A program made the translations under genes and the position numbers. A stretch of DNA of 64,000 nucleotides from contig NZ_QWGE01000003.1 of the NCBI RefSeq assembly GCF_003576375.1, positions 730,086 through 794,085 of the forward strand. Direction: 5' to 3'. The notes beneath the pieces are model-generated. The model worked only from the letters and a program-made list of their open reading frames with translations, was not told where the DNA came from and did not search any database. Positions 15,940-25,374 of the stretch are shown piece after piece (positions within the stretch are counted from its first letter, which is position 1; the number at the start of each line of letters is the position of its first letter). The stretch is from Pontibacter oryzae. GTDB taxonomy: Bacteria > Bacteroidota > Bacteroidia > Cytophagales > Hymenobacteraceae.

Positions 15940-18450
15940 ATGAAGAAACTATTACTGTTGCCAGTCATGCTATTGCTGTGCTTTGCAGCAGAAGCGCAGG
16001 ATAAAAAACAAGACCAGGCCAAAAAGTATAACTACCCACAAAAAAGTATGCGGGCGCTACGTGTAGAGCAAGCCCCGAAGATAGACGGAGAGCTAAATGA
16101 GCCTGTGTGGCAGCAAGCCGAGATCGCGACGCAGTTTATCAAGAACAGGCCCAACCCCGGCCCCCTGGAGAAGCACCCCACCGAGGTGCGCATACTTTAC
16201 GACGATGCCGCTATCTATGTAGGAGCCATCATGCACGATGTGTCGCAGGACTCGATCTTCCGGGAACTGGGCCGCCGCGACGACCTGGGCAACACAGACT
16301 TCTTCGGGATTTTCCTGGACCCATACTTAGACCAAATCAACGGGTTTGGCTTTCTGATCACTCCGGAAGGCGTGCAGCTGGATGCCCGCTACTCCTCCAA
16401 TGGCGAGGACTGGAGCTGGAACGCCGTATGGGAAAGCAGCACCAAACTGAACGAGACCAGCTGGGTAGCCGAGCTGAAGATACCTTACTCAGCCATTCGC
16501 TTCAGCAGCCAGCCGGAGCAGGTGTGGGGCATCAACTTTATGCGCAACCGGCAATCCACGCGCGAGGCTTTCTTCTGGAACTACGTAGACCCGGCCAAAG
16601 ACGGCTTCGCCAACCAGTGGGGCAAGCTGGAAGGGCTCAGCAACATAGAGGCGCCGCTGCGCCTATCCTTCACGCCATACATCTCCACGTACATGGAGCG
16701 CTATCCGGTGCAGCACGAGGGCGGCAGCACCACCCACAAGTATGATTACAACCTGAGCGGCGGCATGGACCTGAAGTATGGCATCAGCGATGCGTTTACC
16801 CTGGACATGACCCTGATCCCCGACTTTAGCCAGGTGCAGTCTGATAACCGCGTGCTTAACCTGACGGCTTTTGAGCAGCAGTTCAGCGAGAACCGGCCTT
16901 TCTTCCTGGAGGGCACCGAGCTGTTTAACAAAGGCGATTTCTTTTACTCTCGGCGCATCGGCGGCAGACCCATCAATTCAGGTTTGGTGTATGATGATGC
17001 CTACGAAGGCTACGACATCGTGTCTAACCCTTCCGAAACCAAGATGATCAACGGCACCAAAGTATCGGGGCGCACCAAATCCGGTTTGGGCATTGGGGTG
17101 TTTAACGCAGTGGTAGGAGAGCAGTACGCCGAGCTGCGCGACAAGGAAGGCAACAGCCTGAAGGTTAAAACGCAGCCGCTTACCAACTATAACATCGCCG
17201 TTTTTGACCAATCCCTGAAGAACAACTCCTTCGTAACGCTGGTAAACACCAACGTGATGCGGCAGGGCTCTTCTTATGATGCCAACCTAACCGGCTTGCT
17301 TTTCAGGGTGGCCAACAAAGGGAACAAGTATGCCATCGACGGCAAAGCAGCCCTGAGCCAGCAGTTCCACCCCGACGAAACTGAGCGTGGCTATATGTAC
17401 CGGCTGGGCCTGTCTAAAGTAAGCGGCAATTTCCAGTTTGGGGCCTCGCACGTGCTGCGCTCCGACAAGTATAACCCCAACGACCTGGGCATACTTTTCA
17501 GAAATAACTCCTCGGAGCAGGAAGTATACTTCTCCTACAACATCTACGATCCGTTCTGGAAGCTGCTCAATCTTTATACTACGATCGGGGCAGTGCACGA
17601 GCGCCGCTTCAGGCCCGATGAGTTTCAGAATTTCGTGATCTTCGGGAACGTGAACGGCACGTTTAAGAATTTCTTGAGTGCCGGCCTTAACATGAACCTG
17701 GAGCCCGTGCGCACCAACGATTTTTTTGAGCCGCGCATGCAGGGCAGGGTCTATGCCTACCCGGTTAATTACAATGTCAGTGGCTGGGCGTCATCGGATT
17801 ACCGCAAGCGCCTGGCCCTGGATGTCAGCACGTGGTACCGCACCTTTAAGGAGAACAACCGGCGCACCTTTGGGTATAGTCTCTCGCCGCGCTTTAGGGT
17901 AAACAATCAGCTCAGCTTTAACTACAGCTTTGAATCCAGCAACAGGGCCGACGATATCGGTTTTGTGGACATTGTCCGGCACGAGGACGAGGAAGGCAAC
18001 GAGCTACGCGATGCAGATGTGGTGTTTGGCCGGCGTGAAGTAAATTCTGTTTATAATAGTCTCTCGGGAAGCTATATTTTCAACAACCGGATGTCGTTGC
18101 GGTTGCGCGCCTGGCACAACTGGAGCAAGGTTATTTATAACGATTTCTACTTGTTGGAGAAAAGCGGCGCCCTGGAGCCATACGCCTATACTTATGGCCC
18201 CGACGACTCGCCAAACGTAAACTACAACTCCTTTAACCTGGACATGGTTTACTCGTGGTGGTTTGCACCCGGCAGCGAGATCAGCATTGTCTGGAAAAAC
18301 GCTTTCGAGGAGAACCGGAACATCGTGGACCCATACTATCTGGATAACTTCTCGCACACGCTAAGCTCCCCGCAAAGCAGCACCTTCTCCATAAAAGTAC
18401 TTTACTATTTGGATTACCTCACCCTGAAGCGCAAGCTTGCCAATTCTTAG
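15940..18450 (+). CDS. DUF5916 protein with CBM9-like domain
   Basis: An 836-residue exported protein. A signal peptide (1-20, MKKLLLLPVMLLLCFAAEAQ) is followed by a carbohydrate-binding family 9-like beta-sandwich at about 45-245. The phrase PKIDGELNEPVW and later GFANQWG are characteristic. The rest is DUF5916, a long beta-strand-rich region resembling an outer-membrane barrel, with alternating aromatic residues and a DFSQVQSDN motif. In Bacteroidota it is often annotated as 'carbohydrate binding family 9 domain-containing'. Substrate and transport role are unknown. ATG at 15940 is preferred over 15862 because it begins the signal peptide. It ends in a terminator shared with the subtilisin gene. 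Confidence 0.88.
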   Translation: MKKLLLLPVMLLLCFAAEAQDKKQDQAKKYNYPQKSMRALRVEQAPKIDGELNEPVWQQAEIATQFIKNRPNPGPLEKHPTEVRILYDDAAIYVGAIMHDVSQDSIFRELGRRDDLGNTDFFGIFLDPYLDQINGFGFLITPEGVQLDARYSSNGEDWSWNAVWESSTKLNETSWVAELKIPYSAIRFSSQPEQVWGINFMRNRQSTREAFFWNYVDPAKDGFANQWGKLEGLSNIEAPLRLSFTPYISTYMERYPVQHEGGSTTHKYDYNLSGGMDLKYGISDAFTLDMTLIPDFSQVQSDNRVLNLTAFEQQFSENRPFFLEGTELFNKGDFFYSRRIGGRPINSGLVYDDAYEGYDIVSNPSETKMINGTKVSGRTKSGLGIGVFNAVVGEQYAELRDKEGNSLKVKTQPLTNYNIAVFDQSLKNNSFVTLVNTNVMRQGSSYDANLTGLLFRVANKGNKYAIDGKAALSQQFHPDETERGYMYRLGLSKVSGNFQFGASHVLRSDKYNPNDLGILFRNNSSEQEVYFSYNIYDPFWKLLNLYTTIGAVHERRFRPDEFQNFVIFGNVNGTFKNFLSAGLNMNLEPVRTNDFFEPRMQGRVYAYPVNYNVSGWASSDYRKRLALDVSTWYRTFKENNRRTFGYSLSPRFRVNNQLSFNYSFESSNRADDIGFVDIVRHEDEEGNELRDADVVFGRREVNSVYNSLSGSYIFNNRMSLRLRAWHNWSKVIYNDFYLLEKSGALEPYAYTYGPDDSPNVNYNSFNLDMVYSWWFAPGSEISIVWKNAFEENRNIVDPYYLDNFSHTLSSPQSSTFSIKVLYYLDYLTLKRKLANS

Positions 18451-18539
18451 GGTTATACTTAGGCTGATTTAGTTTTCAGCAGCAGGCTCAGGAGCATACT
18501 TCTCGAAGTGTAAAGTATACTTTGGAAGGGCAAGTATAA

Positions 18540-18572
18540 AAATAGCCGGCGCTGAGGCAGCGCCGGCTATTT
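18540..18572. terminator. Bidirectional terminator
   Basis: A 15-bp perfect stem (18540-18554 with 18558-18572) and 3-base loop, GC-rich with A/T ends. It lies between the converging DUF5916 and subtilisin genes. Just before it, 18490-18540 holds a cluster of AAGTAT/ATACTT copies. Confidence 0.85.
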
Positions 18573-18608
18573 GACTGTTAGGGTAGTAAAAAGGTAAGAG
18601 TTATTATT

Positions 18609-21600
18609 TTATCTGCTAATCATTACTTTACGGGTATATACCTTATCCCCGTGTTGCAGGCGCACGATGTAAAGCCCGTTAGCACCTTCCGAAATATCGA
18701 AAGAGCCTCTGTACTGGCCGTTTATGCTTTTTACTGAGGCAGCATAGAGTTGCTTGCCCAGCATGTCGGTTACAGTAAGTGTTAGGTTTTCAGGCGCACC
18801 GGTTTCCACGGAGTAGTTAAAGTACCCATCGTTGCTCGGGTTCGGGAACACAATTAGCTCGGGGCCAGCATTGTTCTCGGCGCTCTCCAACTCATAGCTG
18901 TATGCCAACGACATCTCGGAAACGCAGCCGTCTTTAAAGACCATCACGCTATACTTGCCGCTTTCAGTTGGGCTAAAGTTTTTGCCGGTAGCATTTTTCA
19001 CTGCCTCGCCATCTAAATACCATTGGTTGCCTTCTGCCGCGCTAGATACCAATTCCTGGCCGCTGCGCGCTACGCTTGGCTGGCTAAGTGGGGTGCCGGT
19101 TTTGATGGTAACAGCGGTGCGCGGACTCGGGCAACCCAGCGAGCGTACTTTTAGGTCGTAAAAATAGTAGTAGTAGGCCTCTGGCGTGGTGGTGGCCGTG
19201 TTGCCCGTAATGGCAAATACATTGCTCACCTGAAACGGATACCCGGATACCCCGCTATTGTTCCTGAAAATGGTGGCCCCATCCTCATAAGAGATCGCGA
19301 TGCTATACTCTCCGGCCTTTGGTAGCTCCAGCCCCAGGTAGTATACCTGGCCCTGGTCGGCAGGGTCGTTGTTGCTGACTCCTGCGGCTGGCGTGGACGA
19401 AGTGGCAGTTACGCTGAGCGTGCGGGCCGATACCGGTGCACCATTGCTATCGTATACCGTAAAGGTGATTTTGCCGCTGTTGCCAATGTAGAGGCGGGCC
19501 TGCTCCAGCAGCAACGGTGCTTTAGCTTGCACCAAAACATCCGGGCTAAACTGGTTATAGTTTCCTCCTGCAAATGTGCTCTTGTTAGCCACACCCACGG
19601 TACCAGCAAAGTCATCGAAGGCGGCAAACAGGGTAGTCCCTATAGTAGATACTGGAGCTTGTACCTGGTTGCCAGCAGCCACAGGCGTAGTGCTAGTTAG
19701 TGAAGTATACCAATAAGGGGTGCCACTGCCTTCTGCAGATAAAGTATACTGCGGGTCGGAGCCGCAACGGAAGGCAGAAGGGTCTATCGGTGCTTCGGAA
19801 TTGGCGGCTACTGTAAAGGTGTAGCCTCGCTGGTTGTTGCTTTCCACGGCATCGGCTTGTAGTGTGGCTGTCGCTAAAAGTTCATACGTAGCGCCAGCTT
19901 CTGTACTGAAACTGTCTTCTAAAAGCAGTTCTGCCCGGCCATAAGGTGGAAGCGTGCCCTTAAATGTGCCGGTAAGCGTTTTTAGTGTAGTGCCGTTTTT
20001 GCGTACTTCTATACTTACCGGGATATTCGATTGCGAACTTGCTCCTGCATTTCGGAGGGTTACCAATACCTTTTGCGAAGCAGAGGCACAGAGCGAGGTA
20101 ACGCCTGTTGGCAAGATACTGGTAATAGCCACATCCTTAGCTGGCTGTACAAATTGAACTAAGTAGTCCTGCGTTTCGCCGAGGTTGCCGCTGCCGCAGG
20201 CGCTAACTGCGCTGGCGTTGCTGGCATTTTGGGCCACCACACGCATACGCACTTTCTCGCCTTGGCGCACCGAGCCCGGCGCCGTGATGCTGGCCGTAAA
20301 TGTGCCGTCACCGTTAATAATCTCGGATGTTGCGGCCTCCTCGCTGGCATCGGCAAAGCTGCCGTTGCCGTTCCAGTCTATAAACACCTTGGTTATTTTG
20401 GCGGCATCGGCCCCGCAGGAGCCTAGCTGCACCTGCAGCTGCTTGGTCTGGCTTGGCTCAAAACTGAAAACGGTATTGGTCAGGTCGCGGTAGGTAGTGC
20501 AGTTACCGGATATATCCAACGACTCACTTCCTAAAGTAACCTTCGTGATCTTAGCGCCCTGGTTGGTGGCCGGAGCACTGGCGCATACTGCTGTGCCTCC
20601 CACGCCGCTCACTAGCAGCGCGTAGGCCTGCGGCCCTTGTTGCAACGTGCCTTTGTGGCGGATAGTGATGGTGTAGGTTTTCCCCGGAACGGCATCGGCT
20701 ACGAGCACTTGCTCCACATTATCCAACACATTATCGCCGGGTACGGCTGGGTTGGCAGGTGCGGCGGGGTCCAGCGTCCAGGGAGTGTAGTTTTTGCTGT
20801 TCCCGCTTACGCGTACATCCAGGTCATTAATCAGTTTAGGGGCACGGTTGTTCAGCACGTTAGAGCCTATAGCCGTAACGACTGCCTGCGGATCGGTCCA
20901 GGAAATGGTCACCTTTAGCGGTCCTGCACCCGAAGCGGTTACTTCTAACGTCTGCGTCTGGCCTTGCACCAATGTGCGCTCCTGCAGCAGGTGGTTGTTG
21001 CGGGTGTTGCTGATAACCTGTGCGGCAAGCTCTGCGTTTACTACGCCCCAGCCATACATATAGTCTGGGCCAGGTTGCGTACCCGCCTCATCCGTAGTAT
21101 GGATGGCAAGACCCTTAAGCGTGGCCGCGCGCATAAAACTGCCGTTGTTGAGGTTGGCATAATGCTCCTGCAGCAGTAGCATGGTGCCAGCCACGTTCGG
21201 CGATGACATAGACGTACCGCTCAAAACCTGGTAGCTTCTGTCGTTAGTGGCTACCGTCGATAGCACGGTTACGCCGCTTCCTACCACATCCGGTTTAATG
21301 CGGCCATCATCCGTAGGCCCCCACGAACTGAAGGAGGATATCTTGGCATCAGAAGCCTGGTTATACCCATCAGAGATAGGAGCTATGGCACCAACGGTAA
21401 GTATGTTTTTAGCCGTGCCAGTGGTAGAGATAATATCATAACTGTTGTTAGGGCTAAGGGAAGCCGGCCGCGATTCGATGAGTTTGAAGGAGCCGGTGCT
21501 GTTACGCTGATAGTATGGCTGCCCCACAGCAGGGCCGGTTTCGCTACGGTTGTTGCCAGAAGACTTCACAATCAGGTAGTAAGGGGCGTTATAGGCAATC

Positions 21601-22376
21601 TCATCCCAGGCGGCCGCGCCATCATCGTAATAGCCGAACTTGTAATCTTCGTTCGGGCTTACATCGGTATTGCCCCACCACTCCCAGTAAGGGTCTTCGG
21701 CGGTGCCTTTACGATCCGAGTTATAGCGCCAGCCGCTAATGCTGCCATACGAGTGGTTCGATACCAGCAGGTCTTTGGCAGCGGCGGCCATCTCGGCCTC
21801 GTCGCCGTTAAAATCATAGGCCTGCAACGATTTATACCCAAAGGCCATTCCTTTAGCCAGTGGGTTCAGGCCGCTGGCCATCATGGTGCCTGCCACGTGT
21901 GTGGCATGGTCGTTATCGGTGCGGGTGTTGTCTTTCTGGGTAACACGCCCTTTTAGCTCCTGGTGCGTGGCGCGCACGCGGCCACCGTCCCAGATGGCCA
22001 GTTTGTTGGCCACGCTGCTGCTGCTGCCGTTCAGGCTAAGGCCCAACGAGCCGCCAGCCCAAAGCTGGTCCGTTTTAGTGGTTGCCGCCGAGTTAGAGTT
22101 GTTATAAGTGATATAGTAGATGGGGAGCCCAGTGGCGTCGAGGCCTTGCAACGAGACATGCGTACCGTCTTTATATGATCGCTCAATTACCCAACCACGC
22201 GCACGTGCCAGTTCCAGTGCCTTGGCACGGTTGGTTTTATAATCCTTTTCAGCAGAGGTGGCAATACGTTGCAAAGCTTTGGTATTGGCCCGCATAGGGG
22301 TGGAGCCGCGCTGTGCAAGTGCCGTAGTGCCCGTTGCAAGACTTAGCGCAACAAGCCAAAGGCTCAATCTTCTCAT
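18609..22376 (-). CDS. Secreted subtilisin-like S8 protease with T9SS sorting domain
   Basis: A 1255-residue secreted protease. Signal peptide 1-21. The S8 catalytic domain covers about 100-460: Asp130 in AIWDGG, His157 in DNDHATHVAGT, oxyanion Asn275 in SSGNN, and Ser389 in GTSMSSP. After it come a P-domain-like jelly roll (about 470-600) and a GEVED module (about 640-745, VFIDWNGNGSF). A CARDB-like domain (about 755-860), Ig-like modules and a C-terminal type A T9SS sorting domain (about 1175-1255, FPNPS ... GLYIVRLQ ... KVMISR) follow. The enzyme should pass the outer membrane by T9SS and be surface-bound or released. It is a single gene. Confidence 0.93.
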   Translation of the reverse strand: MRRLSLWLVALSLATGTTALAQRGSTPMRANTKALQRIATSAEKDYKTNRAKALELARARGWVIERSYKDGTHVSLQGLDATGLPIYYITYNNSNSAATTKTDQLWAGGSLGLSLNGSSSSVANKLAIWDGGRVRATHQELKGRVTQKDNTRTDNDHATHVAGTMMASGLNPLAKGMAFGYKSLQAYDFNGDEAEMAAAAKDLLVSNHSYGSISGWRYNSDRKGTAEDPYWEWWGNTDVSPNEDYKFGYYDDGAAAWDEIAYNAPYYLIVKSSGNNRSETGPAVGQPYYQRNSTGSFKLIESRPASLSPNNSYDIISTTGTAKNILTVGAIAPISDGYNQASDAKISSFSSWGPTDDGRIKPDVVGSGVTVLSTVATNDRSYQVLSGTSMSSPNVAGTMLLLQEHYANLNNGSFMRAATLKGLAIHTTDEAGTQPGPDYMYGWGVVNAELAAQVISNTRNNHLLQERTLVQGQTQTLEVTASGAGPLKVTISWTDPQAVVTAIGSNVLNNRAPKLINDLDVRVSGNSKNYTPWTLDPAAPANPAVPGDNVLDNVEQVLVADAVPGKTYTITIRHKGTLQQGPQAYALLVSGVGGTAVCASAPATNQGAKITKVTLGSESLDISGNCTTYRDLTNTVFSFEPSQTKQLQVQLGSCGADAAKITKVFIDWNGNGSFADASEEAATSEIINGDGTFTASITAPGSVRQGEKVRMRVVAQNASNASAVSACGSGNLGETQDYLVQFVQPAKDVAITSILPTGVTSLCASASQKVLVTLRNAGASSQSNIPVSIEVRKNGTTLKTLTGTFKGTLPPYGRAELLLEDSFSTEAGATYELLATATLQADAVESNNQRGYTFTVAANSEAPIDPSAFRCGSDPQYTLSAEGSGTPYWYTSLTSTTPVAAGNQVQAPVSTIGTTLFAAFDDFAGTVGVANKSTFAGGNYNQFSPDVLVQAKAPLLLEQARLYIGNSGKITFTVYDSNGAPVSARTLSVTATSSTPAAGVSNNDPADQGQVYYLGLELPKAGEYSIAISYEDGATIFRNNSGVSGYPFQVSNVFAITGNTATTTPEAYYYYFYDLKVRSLGCPSPRTAVTIKTGTPLSQPSVARSGQELVSSAAEGNQWYLDGEAVKNATGKNFSPTESGKYSVMVFKDGCVSEMSLAYSYELESAENNAGPELIVFPNPSNDGYFNYSVETGAPENLTLTVTDMLGKQLYAASVKSINGQYRGSFDISEGANGLYIVRLQHGDKVYTRKVMISR

Positions 22377-22616
22377 AAAAATAGTTGGGTAGAGTTTTTT
22401 CTATCTCTTAAGATACTATTAAAGCACGATAAAGCCAAAGATGTTCCTTTATGAAGGATAAAATTGCACTGTTATATGCCTTTTTGTGGGATCAGTTGGA
22501 GGTAGAATGCCAAAGTATGCAGCCGACTATACTACCTGCCTGGGGAAGTTTACTTAAAGTTGGCTGCCTAGCGACGGTGTCTTTTGGTACCGGTAAATTA
22601 CGAGTGATCATAAAAA

Positions 22617-22644
22617 AAGCGCTCCGGCTTTAACCGGAGCGCTT
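22617..22644 (-). terminator. Terminator of hemB
   Basis: AAGCGCTCCGG (22617-22627) pairs with CCGGAGCGCTT (22634-22644), followed on the minus strand by a run of seven T. The rest of the 22377-22671 spacer shows no gene. Confidence 0.9.
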
Positions 22645-22671
22645 CAGTAAAGTATGGATTTCAAGTACAAA

Positions 22672-23643
22672 TTACCTTTTCAGGTACTTGGCAAAGTCCT
22701 TGGCAAAGTATGAAAGTATGATGTCGGCACCGGCGCGCTTGATGCTCATTAGGCTTTCCAGCATGGCTTTCTCGCCATCCAGCCAGCCACGCTCGGCGGC
22801 GGCCTTCACCATGGCATACTCCCCGCTTACGTTGTAGGCGGCAATAGGCAACTGCGAGTGCTCGCGCAGCAGCTTAATAATATCCAGGTAAGCCAGCGCA
22901 GGTTTCACCATCAGGTAATCAGCTCCTTCCAAAATGTCCAGCTCAGCTTCCAGCAGGGCTTCGCGGCTGTTGGCCGGGTTCATCTGGTAGGTTTTCTTAT
23001 CGCCTTTTTTGGGAGCTGATGAAAGGGCGTCGCGGAACGGGCCGTAAAATGCGCTGGCATACTTTGCCGTGTAGCTCATAATACCAACCTTCTGGAAGCC
23101 ATTTTCATCCAGCACGTGGCGGATATGCGCCACGCGGCCATCCATCATGTCGGAAGGGGCGATCACGTCGGCACCGGCCTCGGCTTGCGCCAGCGCCATT
23201 TTGCCCAGCACTTCCAGCGTTTCATCGTTCAGTATCTCACCGTTCTCCACTATACCATCGTGGCCGTCGGAGCTGTAAGGGTCCATGGCTACATCAGTGA
23301 AAAGCGCTACCTGCGGGAAGTTCTTCTTAATCTCGCAGATGGCTTTGGTGTAAAGGCCGTTTGCATTATAGCTTTCGGTAGCATACTTATCCTTAAGCTG
23401 CTCCGGAATGCTCGGGAAAGGGGCGAAGGCTGTGATGCCTAAGTCCACGCAGGTGGCAATCTCCTCCTGCAAGGTATCGATGGAAAAGCGGCTGATGCCT
23501 GGCATAGAGGCAACCTCTACGCGCTGGTTTTGGCCTTCGATGACGAAAAGGGGCTGTATAAAATCGTTTACGCCAAGTGTAGTTTCCTGCACCAGGTTGC
23601 GAATTACCTCGGTTTGGCGGTTACGTCTCGGTCTTCTGATCAT
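22672..23643 (-). CDS. hemB: Porphobilinogen synthase (delta-aminolevulinate dehydratase)
   Basis: A 323-residue cytoplasmic enzyme joining two 5-aminolevulinate molecules into porphobilinogen, the second common step of haem synthesis. The two Schiff-base lysines are Lys194 in SYTAKYASAFYGPFRDA and Lys247 in YLMVKPA, aligning with E. coli Lys195 and Lys247. The metal-loop segment is FTDVAMDPYSSDGHDG. It lacks the Cys triad of zinc enzymes and so is of the magnesium-dependent kind. Full length. It is monocistronic, with a TACCTTTG -7 element 44 bases upstream. Confidence 0.97.
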   Translation of the reverse strand: MIRRPRRNRQTEVIRNLVQETTLGVNDFIQPLFVIEGQNQRVEVASMPGISRFSIDTLQEEIATCVDLGITAFAPFPSIPEQLKDKYATESYNANGLYTKAICEIKKNFPQVALFTDVAMDPYSSDGHDGIVENGEILNDETLEVLGKMALAQAEAGADVIAPSDMMDGRVAHIRHVLDENGFQKVGIMSYTAKYASAFYGPFRDALSSAPKKGDKKTYQMNPANSREALLEAELDILEGADYLMVKPALAYLDIIKLLREHSQLPIAAYNVSGEYAMVKAAAERGWLDGEKAMLESLMSIKRAGADIILSYFAKDFAKYLKR

Positions 23644-23686
23644 AGATGTATGGTTTTACAGAAAAACATTCTGATTCAAGTTGCTG

Positions 23687-23694
23687 CAAAGGTA
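23687..23694 (-). promoter_or_regulatory. -7 element of hemB promoter
   Basis: Minus strand TACCTTTG, matching TAnnTTTG, 44 bases before the hemB ATG. A well-spaced -33 TTG is not evident. Confidence 0.45.
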
Positions 23695-23833
23695 CGGCTT
23701 AAATTACAGAATTGCTGATCGTTTGTGGTGCCAACCGTGGTGTTTGTCGGGCAGAGAGAGTTCGGAAAGTATAAGCCGGCAATGCGTTGGCTGCAAAGTA
23801 TAAATCGGCACGCGGCTAGAAGTATGCGGCCAT

Positions 23834-23869
23834 AAAAAATGCTGACACGGTTCTGTGGCAGCATTTTTT
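23834..23869 (-). terminator. Terminator of serine dehydratase gene
   Basis: AAAAAATGCTG (23834-23844) pairs with CAGCATTTTTT (23859-23869) and CAC/GTG extends the stem across one mismatch. It sits 47 bases downstream of the minus-strand stop at 23916. Confidence 0.8.
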
Positions 23870-23915
23870 AGTAGTTGAAATCTCAATATTAACTCTAGAA
23901 TGCTTTGCTTAACAG

Positions 23916-24821
23916 TTAATCTTCGTCTTCATCCGGCAGGATCTCTACATCCTGCACCAGCACAAAGTTCTCTATTTCGCGGGCGCGCGGCGTGTTGGCC
24001 AAGCCGCCTTCGGCAGTCTCTTTATACTTGCGCTCCATACTTTCGCCTACCTCACCGAGGGCGGCTACGCACTGGTCTACAGGGATAACCGGGTCTACGC
24101 CGGCAATGGCCAGCTGCGCCGAGGAGAAAGCGATGGCGGCGGCACTGGCGTTGCGCACAATGCAAGGCACCTCAACCAGGCCGGCAACAGGGTCGCAAAC
24201 AAGGCCAAGCATACATTGGATCGTAATGGCTACAGCATTAAATACCTCTTGCACGTTGCCACCCAGACAATACACAATAGCCCCGGCGGCCATAGCGGCG
24301 GCGCTGCCTGTTTCGGCCTGGCAACCGCCCACGGCACCGGCCAGGGAGGCATTTTGCTCGATAATGAGAGCCACGCCAGCGGCAACCAACAATCCTTCAT
24401 GTATTTTTCTGTCATCCAGCCCGTGTAGCTCCTGCAAGGTGGTAAGTGTGCCGGGAAGTATGCCCGAAGCGCCGGCAGTTGGTGCTGCTACCACGCGGCC
24501 CATGCATGAGTTTACCTCCTTGGCGCCCAGCGCCCGCGATACCAGCATCTGGAACTCAGGCGAGAGCACTGTTACTGGTGATCGAGCTACTTTCTTGGCA
24601 CCGTTGTTTACCATGCCTGAGCGCGACTTCATGTCTTCAGTCAGGCCGGTTTTAACGGCGTCTTTCATCACCTCAAACGCGTTCCCGATATTCTCCCAGA
24701 TAAATTCCTCGGTGCGGCCTTTCTGATCGATCTCGTATGCTAATACAGGCTGGTAAAGCGGCTCTCCGGTATCGGCGCAGTGCTTTTCCCAGCTTTTAAA
24801 ATCAGTGAATAGTAATGACAT
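23916..24821 (-). CDS. sdaAA: L-serine dehydratase, iron-sulfur type, alpha subunit
   Basis: A 301-residue alpha subunit of the iron-sulfur L-serine ammonia-lyase, converting serine to pyruvate and ammonia. Motifs include the NNGAKKVARSPVTVLSPEF region, NSCMGRVVAAPTAGASGILPG, GGCQAETGSAAAMAAGA, and the later MLGLVCDPVAGLVEVPC. The cysteines in the last three are cluster ligand candidates. The beta subunit gene (sdaAB) is not adjacent in this window. The very acidic tail (LPDEDED) is unusual but at the end only. A single-gene unit, terminated at 23834-23869. Confidence 0.93.
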   Translation of the reverse strand: MSLLFTDFKSWEKHCADTGEPLYQPVLAYEIDQKGRTEEFIWENIGNAFEVMKDAVKTGLTEDMKSRSGMVNNGAKKVARSPVTVLSPEFQMLVSRALGAKEVNSCMGRVVAAPTAGASGILPGTLTTLQELHGLDDRKIHEGLLVAAGVALIIEQNASLAGAVGGCQAETGSAAAMAAGAIVYCLGGNVQEVFNAVAITIQCMLGLVCDPVAGLVEVPCIVRNASAAAIAFSSAQLAIAGVDPVIPVDQCVAALGEVGESMERKYKETAEGGLANTPRAREIENFVLVQDVEILPDEDED

Positions 24822-25030
24822 AGTTTTAATCCTTTCTCCAGTGTGTAAGTCGTTTTTTAATCAAGGGGCGCCAATATAGCTACAATTTCGCGAAGCAACT
24901 ACAAGTGCCCTGTTCTCAACAAAAGCTACCCTGCTAATTGTTCGGAGGCAGCTACTTATAAGTATAAACTCCTCTATTACTATTACGTTTTAAAGCTTTA
25001 TCTACAGCATCATACTTTGATAAATAACTT

Positions 25031-25324
25031 ATGAACAAGCAGGAGGGAAACAGAAGACGGGTAGCTATGCGCGTGTACGGCAAAGTGCAAGGTGTGTTCT
25101 TTAGGGCGAGTACGCAGGAAAAGGCACAAGAATTAAGCCTTTTGGGTTTCGTGCGTAATGAGCCCGACGGCAGCGTGTACTTAGAAGCTGAAGGAGAGCC
25201 TGCTACTCTAAAACAACTGGAGCAATGGGTGCACCAAGGGCCCAGCCGCGCACAGGTGGAGAAGGTGGAAGTGGAGGAGAAAGAAGGCTTAGGAAAGTTT
25301 GATGGGTTTGAGCAACGGCGGTAG
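25031..25324 (+). CDS. acyP: Acylphosphatase
   Basis: A 97-residue small cytoplasmic enzyme that hydrolyses carboxyl-phosphate bonds. The motif [16 protein letters not shown] carries the phosphate-binding Arg25, and [17 protein letters not shown] carries catalytic Asn43. The C-terminus KFDGFEQRR is shorter than the usual -F-x-I-x-Y ending. It has an N-terminal basic extension of about ten residues. ATG at 25031 fits. It converges with the thioredoxin-NHL gene, with 50 bases between stop codons and no strong hairpin there. Confidence 0.93.
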   Translation: MNKQEGNRRRVAMRVYGKVQGVFFRASTQEKAQELSLLGFVRNEPDGSVYLEAEGEPATLKQLEQWVHQGPSRAQVEKVEVEEKEGLGKFDGFEQRR

Positions 25325-25374
25325 AAGGAGTGGTTTTTTAGCGGACGCTTACTCCATAGCAGCAGAGAGAAGAT

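Noticed and set aside
22451..22633. 60-codon plus-strand frame before hemB terminator
   Set aside because: It runs into the hemB terminator stem and shows no signal or domain.
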